Below, one piece after another: positions 53,953 through 61,034 of a DNA stretch of 64,000 bases. Each line of letters begins with the position of its first letter. The stretch's first letter is position 1. The notes below the pieces were generated by a model that ran no database searches, was not told the origin of the DNA, and worked only from the letters and a program-made list of their open reading frames with translations. Source of the stretch: Paramagnetospirillum magneticum AMB-1 (GTDB lineage: Bacteria > Pseudomonadota > Alphaproteobacteria > Rhodospirillales > Magnetospirillaceae); NCBI RefSeq assembly GCF_000009985.1, contig NC_007626.1, forward strand, positions 3,341,943 through 3,405,942, read 5' to 3'. Position numbers and translations under genes: made by a program.

Positions 53953-54384
53953 TTACTCCACCACCTTGAGGCCCATGGAACGGGCGGAACCGACGATCAT
54001 CGTGGACGCGGCCTCGACGTCGTTGGCGTTGAGATCGACCATCTTCTTCTCCGCGATCTCGCGGATCTGAGCCATGGTCACCTCGCCGACGGTGGCGCCC
54101 TTGCCGGGCGTGGTCGAGCCCTTGGACACCGCGGCGGCCTTCTTCAGGAAGTAGCTGACCGGCGGGGTCTTGGTCACGAAGGTAAAGGTACGGTCGGAAT
54201 AGGCGGTGATCACCACCGGAATCGGCATGCCGGGCTCGAGAGCCTGGGTCTGGGCGTTGAACGCCTTGCAGAATTCCATGATGTTCAGGCCGCGCTGACC
54301 CAGCGCGGGACCGATCGGCGGCGAGGGATTCGCCTTGCCGGCCGGAACTTGGAGCTTAACGTAGCCCACGATCTTCTTTGCCAT
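53953..54384 (-). CDS. rplK: 50S ribosomal protein L11
   Basis: 143 residues. LQVPAGKANPSPPIGPALGQRGLNIMEFCKAFN (ends LQVPAGKA and FCKAFN) includes the proline-rich thiostrepton loop. It forms the GTPase-associated centre with L10 and activates RelA. Confidence 0.98.
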   Translation of the reverse strand: MAKKIVGYVKLQVPAGKANPSPPIGPALGQRGLNIMEFCKAFNAQTQALEPGMPIPVVITAYSDRTFTFVTKTPPVSYFLKKAAAVSKGSTTPGKGATVGEVTMAQIREIAEKKMVDLNANDVEAASTMIVGSARSMGLKVVE

Positions 54385-54473
54385 GTCACAATCCTCTCTC
54401 TGTCACCAGAGTTGGCGGTGCGGCGTTGGCGCGCCTCCCGCCCTCCAAACCGGCCCCGGACATCCGGGACACG

Positions 54474-54526
54474 GAAAACAAAAAGCACCGGTGCCGCCCG
54501 CGCCATTTCGGCGGGGCGGCTTCCGG
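54474..54526 (-). terminator. Terminator-like hairpin between nusG and rplK
   Basis: On the minus strand CCGGAAGCCGCCCCGC pairs with GCGCGGGCGGCACCGG (a few bulges), followed by TGCTTTTTGTTTT. It lies 10 bp after the nusG stop, in a 151-bp gap. It would uncouple secE-nusG from the L11/L1/L10/L12-rpoBC genes unless read through. Confidence 0.6.
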
Positions 54527-54535
54527 TCACATCCC

Positions 54536-55069
54536 TCAGATCTTTTCGACCTGAGAGTATTCCAGTTCGACCGGGGTGGAGCGACCGAAGATCGAGACCG
54601 CCACCTTGAGGCGGGCCTTCTCCTCGTCGACTTCCTCGACCAGGCCGTTGAACGAGGTGAAGGGACCGTCCGAGACCCGAACCTGCTCTCCCACCTCGAA
54701 GATGATGGAGGGCTTGGGGCGCTCGACGCCTTCCTGCACCTGCTTGATGATGCGCTCGGCTTCGCGCTCGGTGATCGGCACGGGACGGCCCTTGCCGCCC
54801 AGGAAGCCGGTGACCTTGGGAGTGTTCTTGACCAGATGCCAGGTGTCGTCGGTGAGGTTCATCTTCACCAGGACATAGCCCGGGAAGAATTTGCGCTCGG
54901 CGTTCACCTTGGCGCCGCGGCGAACCTCGACGACTTCCTCGGTCGGCACGAGAATCTGCTCGAAAGCCTCGGCCATGCCCTTCTGTTCCGCCTGTTCGCG
55001 GATGGACTGGGCGACCTTCTTCTCGAAGCCGGAATAGACGTGAATCACGTACCAGCGGGCGGTAGTCAT
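54536..55069 (-). CDS. nusG: Transcription termination/antitermination factor NusG
   Basis: 177 residues. The NGN domain has RWYVIHVYSGFEKKVAQSI and FPGYVLVKMNLTDDTWHLVK, and the KOW domain has EVGEQVRVSDGPFTSFNG. It binds the polymerase clamp and links to S10 or Rho. It starts 7 bp after secE. Confidence 0.98.
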   Translation of the reverse strand: MTTARWYVIHVYSGFEKKVAQSIREQAEQKGMAEAFEQILVPTEEVVEVRRGAKVNAERKFFPGYVLVKMNLTDDTWHLVKNTPKVTGFLGGKGRPVPITEREAERIIKQVQEGVERPKPSIIFEVGEQVRVSDGPFTSFNGLVEEVDEEKARLKVAVSIFGRSTPVELEYSQVEKI

Positions 55070-55076
55070 CTCGTCC

Positions 55077-55274
55077 TCAGCCTCCCAGACCGAACAGGAG
55101 CTTTACGCTCGCGGCGAAAATCTGGTCGACGACCAGGAAGAAGACAGCGGCGATCACCACCATCACCACCACCATGCCGGTGGAGACGGTCGTTTCGCGC
55201 CTTGTCGGCCAAGTCACCTTGGCGACTTCCTGGCGGACCTGCTTGAAGAAAAGGGCCGGAGACGTTTTTGCCAT
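55077..55274 (-). CDS. secE: Preprotein translocase subunit SecE
   Basis: 65 residues from the ATG at 55274. FFKQVRQEVAKVTWPTRRET is the conserved amphipathic helix. A single membrane helix (VVVMVVIAAVFFLVVDQIFA) follows, the usual short form outside enterobacteria. Together with secY in the spc operon it makes the translocon. Confidence 0.95.
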   Translation of the reverse strand: MAKTSPALFFKQVRQEVAKVTWPTRRETTVSTGMVVVMVVIAAVFFLVVDQIFAASVKLLFGLGG

Positions 55275-55292
55275 ATCTCTACAGTCGAAAGT

Positions 55293-55368
55293 TGGCAGGA
55301 GTGGAGGGGCTCGAACCCCCAACCCCCGGTTTTGGAGACCGGTGCTCTACCAGTTGAGCTACACTCCT
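55293..55368 (-). tRNA. trnW: tRNA-Trp (CCA)
   Basis: A 76-base cloverleaf with acceptor AGGAGTG/CACTCCT, a 5-bp anticodon stem CCGGT/ACCGG around CTCCAAA (anticodon CCA), GGTTCGAGCC in the T arm, and encoded 3' CCA. It lies 18 bp upstream of secE and downstream of a promoter, so it is probably processed from the secE-nusG transcript. Confidence 0.95.
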
Positions 55369-55429
55369 GCAGCCTTCACCGGCCCCACATCAGGGACCAG
55401 GATCAGACCAGACGTGACCGGAGCCACGC

Positions 55430-55458
55430 CTTATACAGACACTCGACGACCTTGGCAA
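55430..55458 (-). promoter_or_regulatory. Promoter of tRNA-Trp-secE-nusG
   Basis: On the minus strand TTGCCA (55458-55453), 17 bp, TATAAG (55435-55430), the same as the S10 promoter. A GC-rich inverted repeat (CCTTGGC...GCCAAGG, with CACCG/CGGTG inside) overlaps the -35 and may also end the tuf transcript. Confidence 0.7.
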
Positions 55459-55497
55459 CACCGCCGAAACGGTGCGGCCAAGGCCGGATCGAGAGAG

Positions 55498-56688
<1,191 letters not shown>

Positions 56689-56761
56689 TTTTCAACCCAT
56701 CCGATCGCGGCACACTGCCGCATGTGTCAACCATGGTCTCGGTCGATGCGGCGGCGGGGAG

Positions 56762-56835
56762 TGGAGCGGGTGAGGGGAATCGAACCCCCGTCATCAGCTT
56801 GGAAGGCTGTTGCTCTACCATTGAGCTACACCCGC
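56762..56835 (-). tRNA. trnG: tRNA-Gly (TCC)
   Basis: A 74-base cloverleaf with acceptor GCGGGTG/CACCCGC, an anticodon loop CTTCCAA (anticodon TCC) in a CAGC/GCTG stem, T arm GGGGGTTCGATTCCCC, and encoded CCA. It is co-oriented with tRNA-Tyr and tuf. Confidence 0.95.
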
Positions 56836-56938
56836 CAGATCGTCCCGCTGGGCCGCACCGCCTGGTGCTCGACCTGAAGAAACCGTTCCCCGTCATCCGG
56901 CCCGAACCGGGGCACCCGGCCCTCTTGGGGAGGATAAT

Positions 56939-57024
56939 TGGTGGAGGGGGGAGGATTCGAACCTCCGTACTCATAAGAGGGCAGATTTACAGTCTGCTGC
57001 CATTAACCGCTCGGCCACCCCTCC
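56939..57024 (-). tRNA. trnY: tRNA-Tyr (GTA)
   Basis: An 86-base class II tRNA with acceptor GGAGGGG/CCCCTCC, anticodon stem-loop CAGACTGTAAATCTG (GTA), a long variable arm (CCCTCTTATGAGTACGG region), T arm GGAGGTTCGAATCCTCC, and encoded CCA. It is the first gene of the tRNA-Tyr/tRNA-Gly/tuf unit. Confidence 0.95.
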
Positions 57025-57068
57025 ACTCCGTCATCCGGCTTTTCGGCCGGGGCGACGGGAGGGCTGTA

Positions 57069-57096
57069 CTTATGGGAATTTCACAGAGCTTGTCAA
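57069..57096 (-). promoter_or_regulatory. Promoter of the tRNA-Tyr/tRNA-Gly/tuf operon
   Basis: On the minus strand TTGACA (57096-57091, consensus), 16 bp, CATAAG (57074-57069). The divergent rlmB may use TTGTCA (57090-57095), 17 bp, TAAATG on the plus strand, so the two -35 boxes overlap. Confidence 0.65.
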
Positions 57097-57139
57097 TCCG
57101 AAAAGAGAGGGTTAAATGCCGGGGTAACAGGAGAGCCCC

Positions 57140-57943
57140 ATGAAAAAGACAGAAGAGCGCAACCGTCCCCACGGCCACGGCAAGGGAAAGCCCCCGCAGC
57201 ACCCCCGCGGCAGCGGCGGCGGAGGTGGTGGCGGCTCGTCCATCTGGCTCTACGGCATCCACGCGGTTTGCGCCGCCCTGGCCAATCCCGACCGCCGGGC
57301 GCGGCGGCTGGTGGCCACCGTCGAGGCCGCCAAGTCCCTGCCCGCCACCAAGGTGCCGGTGGAGACCATGGAGCGGTCCGAGATCGACCGCCTGCTGGCG
57401 CCCGGCTCGGTGCATCAGGGCGTGGCCCTGCTGGTCGAGCCCCTGCCCGCCACCACCATCGAAGACGTCATCCGCATGGCCGACGGGGCCCCCTCCGCCC
57501 TGGTGCTGGTGCTCGATCAGGTCACCGACCCCCACAATGTCGGCGCCATCCTGCGTTCGGCGGCGGCCTTCGGCGCCCTGGCGGTGGTGGCCCCCGACCG
57601 TCACACCCCCGACGAGACCGGCACCCTGGCCAAGTCGGCCTCGGGCGCCCTGGAGCGCATGCCGCTGGTGCGGGTCACCAATGTGGTCCGCACCCTGGAA
57701 GACCTGAAGAAGGCCGGCTTCTGGACCGCCGGCCTGGCCGCCGACGCCCCCAAGACCCTGGCCGAGGCGAACCTGTCGGGCAAGGTGGTGCTGGTGCTGG
57801 GCGCCGAGGGCGAAGGCATGCGCCGCCTGACCCGCGAGCATTGCGACCATCTGGTCCGCCTGCCCATGTGCGGCGAGATGGAGAGCCTCAACGTCTCCAA
57901 TGCCGCCGCCGTGGCGCTCTATGAGATGAGGCGTGGCGGGTAA
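57140..57943 (+). CDS. rlmB: TrmH-family 23S rRNA 2'-O-ribose methyltransferase (RlmB-like)
   Basis: 267 residues (AGGAG upstream). A basic, Gly-rich N-terminal tail of about 33 residues precedes a small substrate-binding domain (WLYGIHAVCAALANP, SVHQGVALLVEPL) and a SpoU/TrmH knot domain: DPHNVGAILRSAAAFG, VLGAEGEGMRRLTREHCD, MESLNVSNAAAVALYE. Family members methylate G2251 of 23S rRNA. TrmH-type tRNA activity cannot be excluded. It is divergent from the tRNA-Tyr cluster. Confidence 0.88.
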   Translation: MKKTEERNRPHGHGKGKPPQHPRGSGGGGGGGSSIWLYGIHAVCAALANPDRRARRLVATVEAAKSLPATKVPVETMERSEIDRLLAPGSVHQGVALLVEPLPATTIEDVIRMADGAPSALVLVLDQVTDPHNVGAILRSAAAFGALAVVAPDRHTPDETGTLAKSASGALERMPLVRVTNVVRTLEDLKKAGFWTAGLAADAPKTLAEANLSGKVVLVLGAEGEGMRRLTREHCDHLVRLPMCGEMESLNVSNAAAVALYEMRRGG

Positions 57944-58261
57944 TCACGATCGAGCCGAGCGCCCTCGCCCTTGTCACCTGGCCCCGGACGGCCATTCGGC
58001 ACTTGGGCGGCGCGATGCCGTTGCCGCTTGCCGGCGGGCGTAAAAGGGGAACAGGAGCAACTTCATCGTCTGCGAACCGGTCCGCATGGGGTCGGATTGA
58101 TCCGATCCCCCCTTGCGGCCGGCGAAATTCACCTCTAATTTCCCACCCCGCGCCTGTGTGGATTGGCAAACAGGGCGCCAGCCTCGGGTTCGGACGAACT
58201 CGACACATGGCGCATTGATGTTACATGATGAATTGCCGTGCAGGCAGTCTTGTTGCGTAGA
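57944..58261. other. Intergenic region between rlmB and tRNA-Thr
   Basis: About 318 bp with no convincing coding sequence, terminator or strong promoter on either strand. Short frames present have no recognisable protein features. The tRNA-Thr promoter should lie in the last 60 bp (TTGATG at about 58218 is a candidate -35), but no good -10 can be assigned. Confidence 0.5.
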
Positions 58262-58337
58262 GCCGGCTTAGCTCAGTTGGTAGAGCAGTAGTTTTGTAAA
58301 CTTCAGGTCGCGGGTTCGAATCCTGCAGCCGGCACCA
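58262..58337 (+). tRNA. trnT: tRNA-Thr (TGT)
   Basis: A 76-base cloverleaf with acceptor GCCGGCT/AGCCGGC, D arm TAGCTCAGTTGGTAGAGCA, an anticodon loop TTTGTAA (anticodon TGT), T arm GCGGGTTCGAATCCTGC, and encoded CCA. The anticodon stem is imperfect: one T-T mismatch at the second pair (positions 28-42). It stands at the edge of the accessory region, a usual integration site. Confidence 0.9.
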
Positions 58338-58392
58338 CCCCTCCCCCCTTCGCGTACAAGTGCCCCCCATGGTTCGGGGAAAAACGGGCAGT

Positions 58393-58524
58393 TCACCGGC
58401 AATTGGACGCAGAGCGACGTGACGATTGGGCGTTTGCGGACCCCCGAGGGCGTGGGAAGCGGCGCAATGCCTCAAGCGATCGAGCATCGTCGTCAACGAA
58501 CAGGATGCGGGGCGTGCCAGCCAC
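58393..58524 (-). pseudogene. Remnant of a response-regulator receiver domain gene
   Basis: From a GTG at 58524 the frame reads AGTPRILFVDDDARSLEALRR, which is the first beta strand and acidic triad of a receiver domain (given here as PRILFVDDD and SLEALRR). After about 22 codons the similarity stops and the frame ends at 58393. This is a 5' fragment of a regulator gene left between tRNA-Thr and the IS element. It is short, so chance similarity is possible. Confidence 0.4.
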
Positions 58525-58595
58525 GGTCCCAGCATTCCCAGATGCTCGTCAGCCATCCGACAACGGCCATGACCTGTTCCCCTGATTGATCCCAG

Positions 58596-59501
58596 TCAGA
58601 GGTAGAGCCCCGTCTCCCCGTGATGCCCGAAATGGGCGGTGATGGCAATGTGGGCCGGGGCATGCCCCGGCCCACATTGCGCTCGCGCTCGTGCGGCGGC
58701 CTGCGCTGGGGCGATGCCGCCCAAGGCGGTGTAGGGCCGCACATGGTTGTAATCTTCCTTCCAGTCCGCCAGGACGGCCCGAGCATGATTGATCGAGCCA
58801 AACAGCGTCTCGTTGAGGCATTCATCGCGTAGCTTGCCGTTGAAGCTCTCGACGAAGCCGTTCTGCATGGGCTTGCCCGGTGCGATGTAATGCCATTCCA
58901 CCCGGTGATCCTGGCTCCAGCGCAGCATGGCCTTGCTGGTGAACTCGGTGCCGTTGTCGCTGACGATCATCCGCGGCTTGCCGCGCCCGGCGATCAGACC
59001 ATCCAACTCCCGGGCGACACGGACACCGGACAGCGAAGTGTCGGCGACCAGCGCCAAGTACTCACGGGTAAAATCATCCACCACGGCAAAGATGCGGAAC
59101 CTGCGGCCGTCGGTGAAGGCGTCGGACAGAAAATCCAGCGACCAGTGTTGGTTCGGCCCCTGCGGGATCGCCATTGGGGCCCGGCAACCCAGGGCTCGCT
59201 TGCGGCCACGCCTTGGGCGCACCGCCAGCTTCTCCTCGCGGTACAGCCGCAGCAGCTTCTTACGGTTCATCACCACGCCTTCCCTGGATAGCAGGATGCC
59301 CAGACGTCGGAAGCCGAACCGGCGACGCTCTGCCGCCAGTTCGCGCAATCGCGCCCGGATCGGCGCGTCGTCGGGACGACACGACCGATACCGCATCACT
59401 CGCCGGGAAATCCCCACAATCAAACACGCCCGACGCTCGCTCAGTCCGAACAATTCTCGGACATGGGCGACGACGATCCGCCTGGCGGCGGGCGTCACCA
59501 T
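58596..59501 (-). CDS. IS3-family transposase OrfB (DDE integrase domain)
   Basis: 301 residues. An N-terminal HTH_21 region (RRFGFRRLGILLSREGVVMNRKKLLRLY) precedes an rve core with the triad in HWSLDFLSDAF, MIVSDNGTEF and QNGFVESFNGKLRDECLN, all intact. The start ATG overlaps the end of orfA, and the active transposase is expected to be an OrfAB fusion made by frameshifting. The last 30 residues (CGPGHAPAHIAITAHFG...) follow the normal family end (RPYTALGGIAPAQA) and are encoded in part by a perfect palindrome. Confidence 0.9.
   Translation of the reverse strand: MVTPAARRIVVAHVRELFGLSERRACLIVGISRRVMRYRSCRPDDAPIRARLRELAAERRRFGFRRLGILLSREGVVMNRKKLLRLYREEKLAVRPRRGRKRALGCRAPMAIPQGPNQHWSLDFLSDAFTDGRRFRIFAVVDDFTREYLALVADTSLSGVRVARELDGLIAGRGKPRMIVSDNGTEFTSKAMLRWSQDHRVEWHYIAPGKPMQNGFVESFNGKLRDECLNETLFGSINHARAVLADWKEDYNHVRPYTALGGIAPAQAAARARAQCGPGHAPAHIAITAHFGHHGETGLYL
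58646..58679. repeat. Perfect 34-bp palindrome inside the IS, end of orfB
   Basis: Arms CAATGTGGGCCGGGGCA and TGCCCCGGCCCACATTG are 17 bp each with no spacer. It lies in the 3' end of orfB. It can form a strong RNA hairpin that would end or protect the transposase mRNA. It may be a later insertion into the IS. Confidence 0.7.
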
Positions 59502-59761
59502 TTTTTTGAGGAAATTTCCTTCAGCACGGCGTTGTCGAGCATGGCTTCGGCCAGCAGTTTCTTCAGCCGAGCGTTTTCGTCCTCAAGCGCCTTTAGCCGC
59601 TTGGCCTCCGACACCTCCAGCCCGCCGTACTTGGCCTTCCATTTGTAGAAGGTTGCGCTCGATATGCCGTGCCTGCGGCACACATCCGCTGTCGCCTGAC
59701 CGGCCTCCTGCTCCTTCAGGATGCCGATGATCTGCTCCTCGCTGAACCGGCTACGCCTCAT
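59495..59761 (-). CDS. IS3-family transposase OrfA
   Basis: 88 residues. The helix-turn-helix is RFSEEQIIGILKEQEAGQATADVCRRHGISSATFYKWKAKYGG (ends RFSEEQII and KWKAKYGG). A leucine-zipper-like segment (LKALEDENARLKKLLAEAMLD) follows. The A7 run at 59507-59501, just before the stop, is the likely -1 frameshift site into orfB. Confidence 0.9.
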   Translation of the reverse strand: MRRSRFSEEQIIGILKEQEAGQATADVCRRHGISSATFYKWKAKYGGLEVSEAKRLKALEDENARLKKLLAEAMLDNAVLKEISSKKW

Positions 59762-59993
59762 CGTTCCGTCTCCTTGATGGGACGGACTCTACCTCAAACT
59801 GGCTACATTCGAGGGGAACAGGTCAAGGCGGCTTGGCCCCGCCAGATGGCCCCGGTCGAATGGATGGGCGGCTCGCGGGTCGGGGCGGTTGAGCGGCTAG
59901 GGGATGAGTGACAATGCCGCCACGATAGCCGAAGATGCAACCAGTGGAGGCGGCATATAGCGCAACCTCCCGGCTGTATAATCGGGGGTGGGC

Positions 59994-60113
59994 ATGATTG
60001 AGTGGCTAGTTTCCTGGGGACGCGCCTTCGTCATCTTCGGCGCACTGGCGATGATTATTACTGGCGTTGTCGTCGGGTGGTATCTCGGTGCAATACTTGA
60101 TCGCTACGCCTGA
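59994..60113 (+). CDS. Very small membrane protein (39 residues)
   Basis: ATG at 59994 preceded by GGGGTG, ending at a TGA 3 bp before the next start. It is one hydrophobic helix (AFVIFGALAMIITGVVVGWYLGAIL) flanked by WGR and DRYA. A TATAAT at 59977-59982 lies just upstream but is too close to be a simple promoter for it, with no good -35. No family was recognised. It is the first gene of a three-gene cassette. Confidence 0.5.
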   Translation: MIEWLVSWGRAFVIFGALAMIITGVVVGWYLGAILDRYA

Positions 60114-60116
60114 AAC

Positions 60117-60317
60117 ATGATCACCGCGCCTCGAATCATCGGCTCCATAGTCGGCTTCTTGTTCGGCTCAGGCATCGCCGGAACGGTCTTTGGCGTCGTG
60201 GCCGCGATCTTCGACATTCAAGAGAACATCCGCGCCATCGCGCGCGCTGGCGGCCCTGGCGAGAACCTTTCCGCCTATGCGCCGCGCCGCCGCGAACCGA
60301 CGTTCGAGAGCAATTGA
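60117..60317 (+). CDS. Small membrane protein (66 residues)
   Basis: It starts 3 bp after the previous stop without its own clear ribosome site, so translation is probably coupled. It has one hydrophobic glycine-rich helix (IIGSIVGFLFGSGIAGTVFGVVAAIF), then a polar tail (DIQENIRAIARAGGPGENLSAY) ending RRREPTFESN. The function is unknown. The pairing with the 39-residue protein suggests a two-component membrane module. Confidence 0.55.
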   Translation: MITAPRIIGSIVGFLFGSGIAGTVFGVVAAIFDIQENIRAIARAGGPGENLSAYAPRRREPTFESN

Positions 60318-60329
60318 CGGATACGCGAT

Positions 60330-60836
60330 ATGAACATCACTCTTCACATCGCCGACGAGATTAACCTCGTCGCCATCTATGCCGCATTGGTTTCAACGGT
60401 CGTACTGGTCTGGGACATCATCAAATGGTGGCGTACAGGGCCACGACTGCACGGTCACGCACGAGGAGGTATGAGGGTGGCTGGTGGCGTAGGACACCAC
60501 GACCCCTCATCGTATATCGTTTTCACTGTTAATAATCGCGGCTCAGCAAACGTCACGCTAACGAACGTTGGGCTGCTTGCGTACCCATCTTGGTGGGCGA
60601 AATTTCGCCGCAAGACGAGTCACTCATTCTTCGTAAAGATCACGGGTGAGATTGGATGCGCCATTCCCTACGTCCTGAAGGCTGGCGAGCAGTTTATGAC
60701 GCTAGCCCGGCAAGATTCCGAGCTTGAGGCGCTGACAAGATCACATCAGGTCTACGGCGCAATCTATCACACGTACAGCGACAAGCCGCTTCTTCTGCGG
60801 ATAGCCCCGATCCTCGACGACAAAACGCAGACTTAA
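60330..60836 (+). CDS. Hypothetical membrane-anchored protein (168 residues)
   Basis: 12 bp after the previous gene. An N-terminal membrane helix (LVAIYAALVSTVVLVWDIIKWW) is followed by a basic stretch and a beta-rich domain with an Ig-like signature (YIVFTVNNRGSANVTLTNVGLLAYPSWW, in part). Such one-helix plus NRG..VT.TNVG proteins are common in genomic islands but have no assigned role. It is upstream of the integrase, same strand. Confidence 0.65.
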   Translation: MNITLHIADEINLVAIYAALVSTVVLVWDIIKWWRTGPRLHGHARGGMRVAGGVGHHDPSSYIVFTVNNRGSANVTLTNVGLLAYPSWWAKFRRKTSHSFFVKITGEIGCAIPYVLKAGEQFMTLARQDSELEALTRSHQVYGAIYHTYSDKPLLLRIAPILDDKTQT

Positions 60837-60916
60837 GGCACCAACGAGGGCGCTCACAAATGCGCTCACAACGCCGCTTACATTCGCAGCTAACTCATTG
60901 ATTTTTGAGGAAGAAA

Positions 60917-60935
60917 TTCGCGTGGCGTCCCCACG
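60917..60935 (+). repeat. Flanking direct repeat R2, upstream copy
   Basis: TTCGCGTGGCGTCCCCACG matches 18 of 19 bases of 62428-62446. The two copies bracket the integrase. TGGCGTCCCCAC is also the complement of a plausible tRNA 3' end (GTGGGGACGCCA). Confidence 0.6.
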
Positions 60936-61000
60936 TGGAGGTGATGAACAGCGACATCAGCGCCGCAGATCGCTTGATTTCAGCCATTCCTTGCGATAAA

Positions 61001-61025
61001 CGTGGGTGGAAAATGTGGGTGGAAG
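61001..61025 (+). repeat. Flanking direct repeat R1, upstream copy
   Basis: A 25-bp unit made of two tandem CGTGGGTGGAA-like halves. It matches 24 of 25 bases of 62349-62373. This copy ends 9 bp before the integrase start codon. Confidence 0.65.
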
Positions 61026-61034
61026 AGGTTCCCC

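Larger units (their letters stand above)
58570..59825 (-). mobile_element. Complete IS3-family insertion sequence
   Basis: 1256 bp bounded by inverted ends. Both read TGACCTGTTCCCCT inward, then after eight mismatched bases share CCAGT and GAGGTAGAG, so the imperfect repeats span about 40 bp. It contains overlapping orfA and orfB with a run of seven A on the coding strand for -1 slippage. No target duplication is visible: the flanking bases CGGCCA and AGGCGG differ, which suggests later rearrangement at one side. Confidence 0.85.
60837..61034 (+). other. Region upstream of the first integrase with repeats
   Basis: 198 bp with no gene. It holds a 10-bp direct repeat GCGCTCACAA (60850-60859 and 60862-60871) and the first copies of two motifs duplicated beyond the integrase (60917-60935 and 61001-61025). 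In one frame it reads FAWRPH and RGWKMWVE, similar to the end of the integrase reading RGWKTWVE, so it may be the tail of a lost relative. Confidence 0.5.

Noticed and set aside
58003..58218. 71-codon plus-strand frame between rlmB and tRNA-Thr
   Set aside because: Composition looks non-coding (Gly/Arg/Pro-rich), there is no ribosome site and no family.
58221..58556. Minus-strand frame of 111 codons covering tRNA-Thr
   Set aside because: It runs antisense through a tRNA and has no protein features. The receiver-like reading is in another frame.
59495..59501. orfA/orfB overlap as a damaging frameshift
   Set aside because: The A7 run and the overlap are the normal programmed -1 frameshift arrangement of IS3-family elements.
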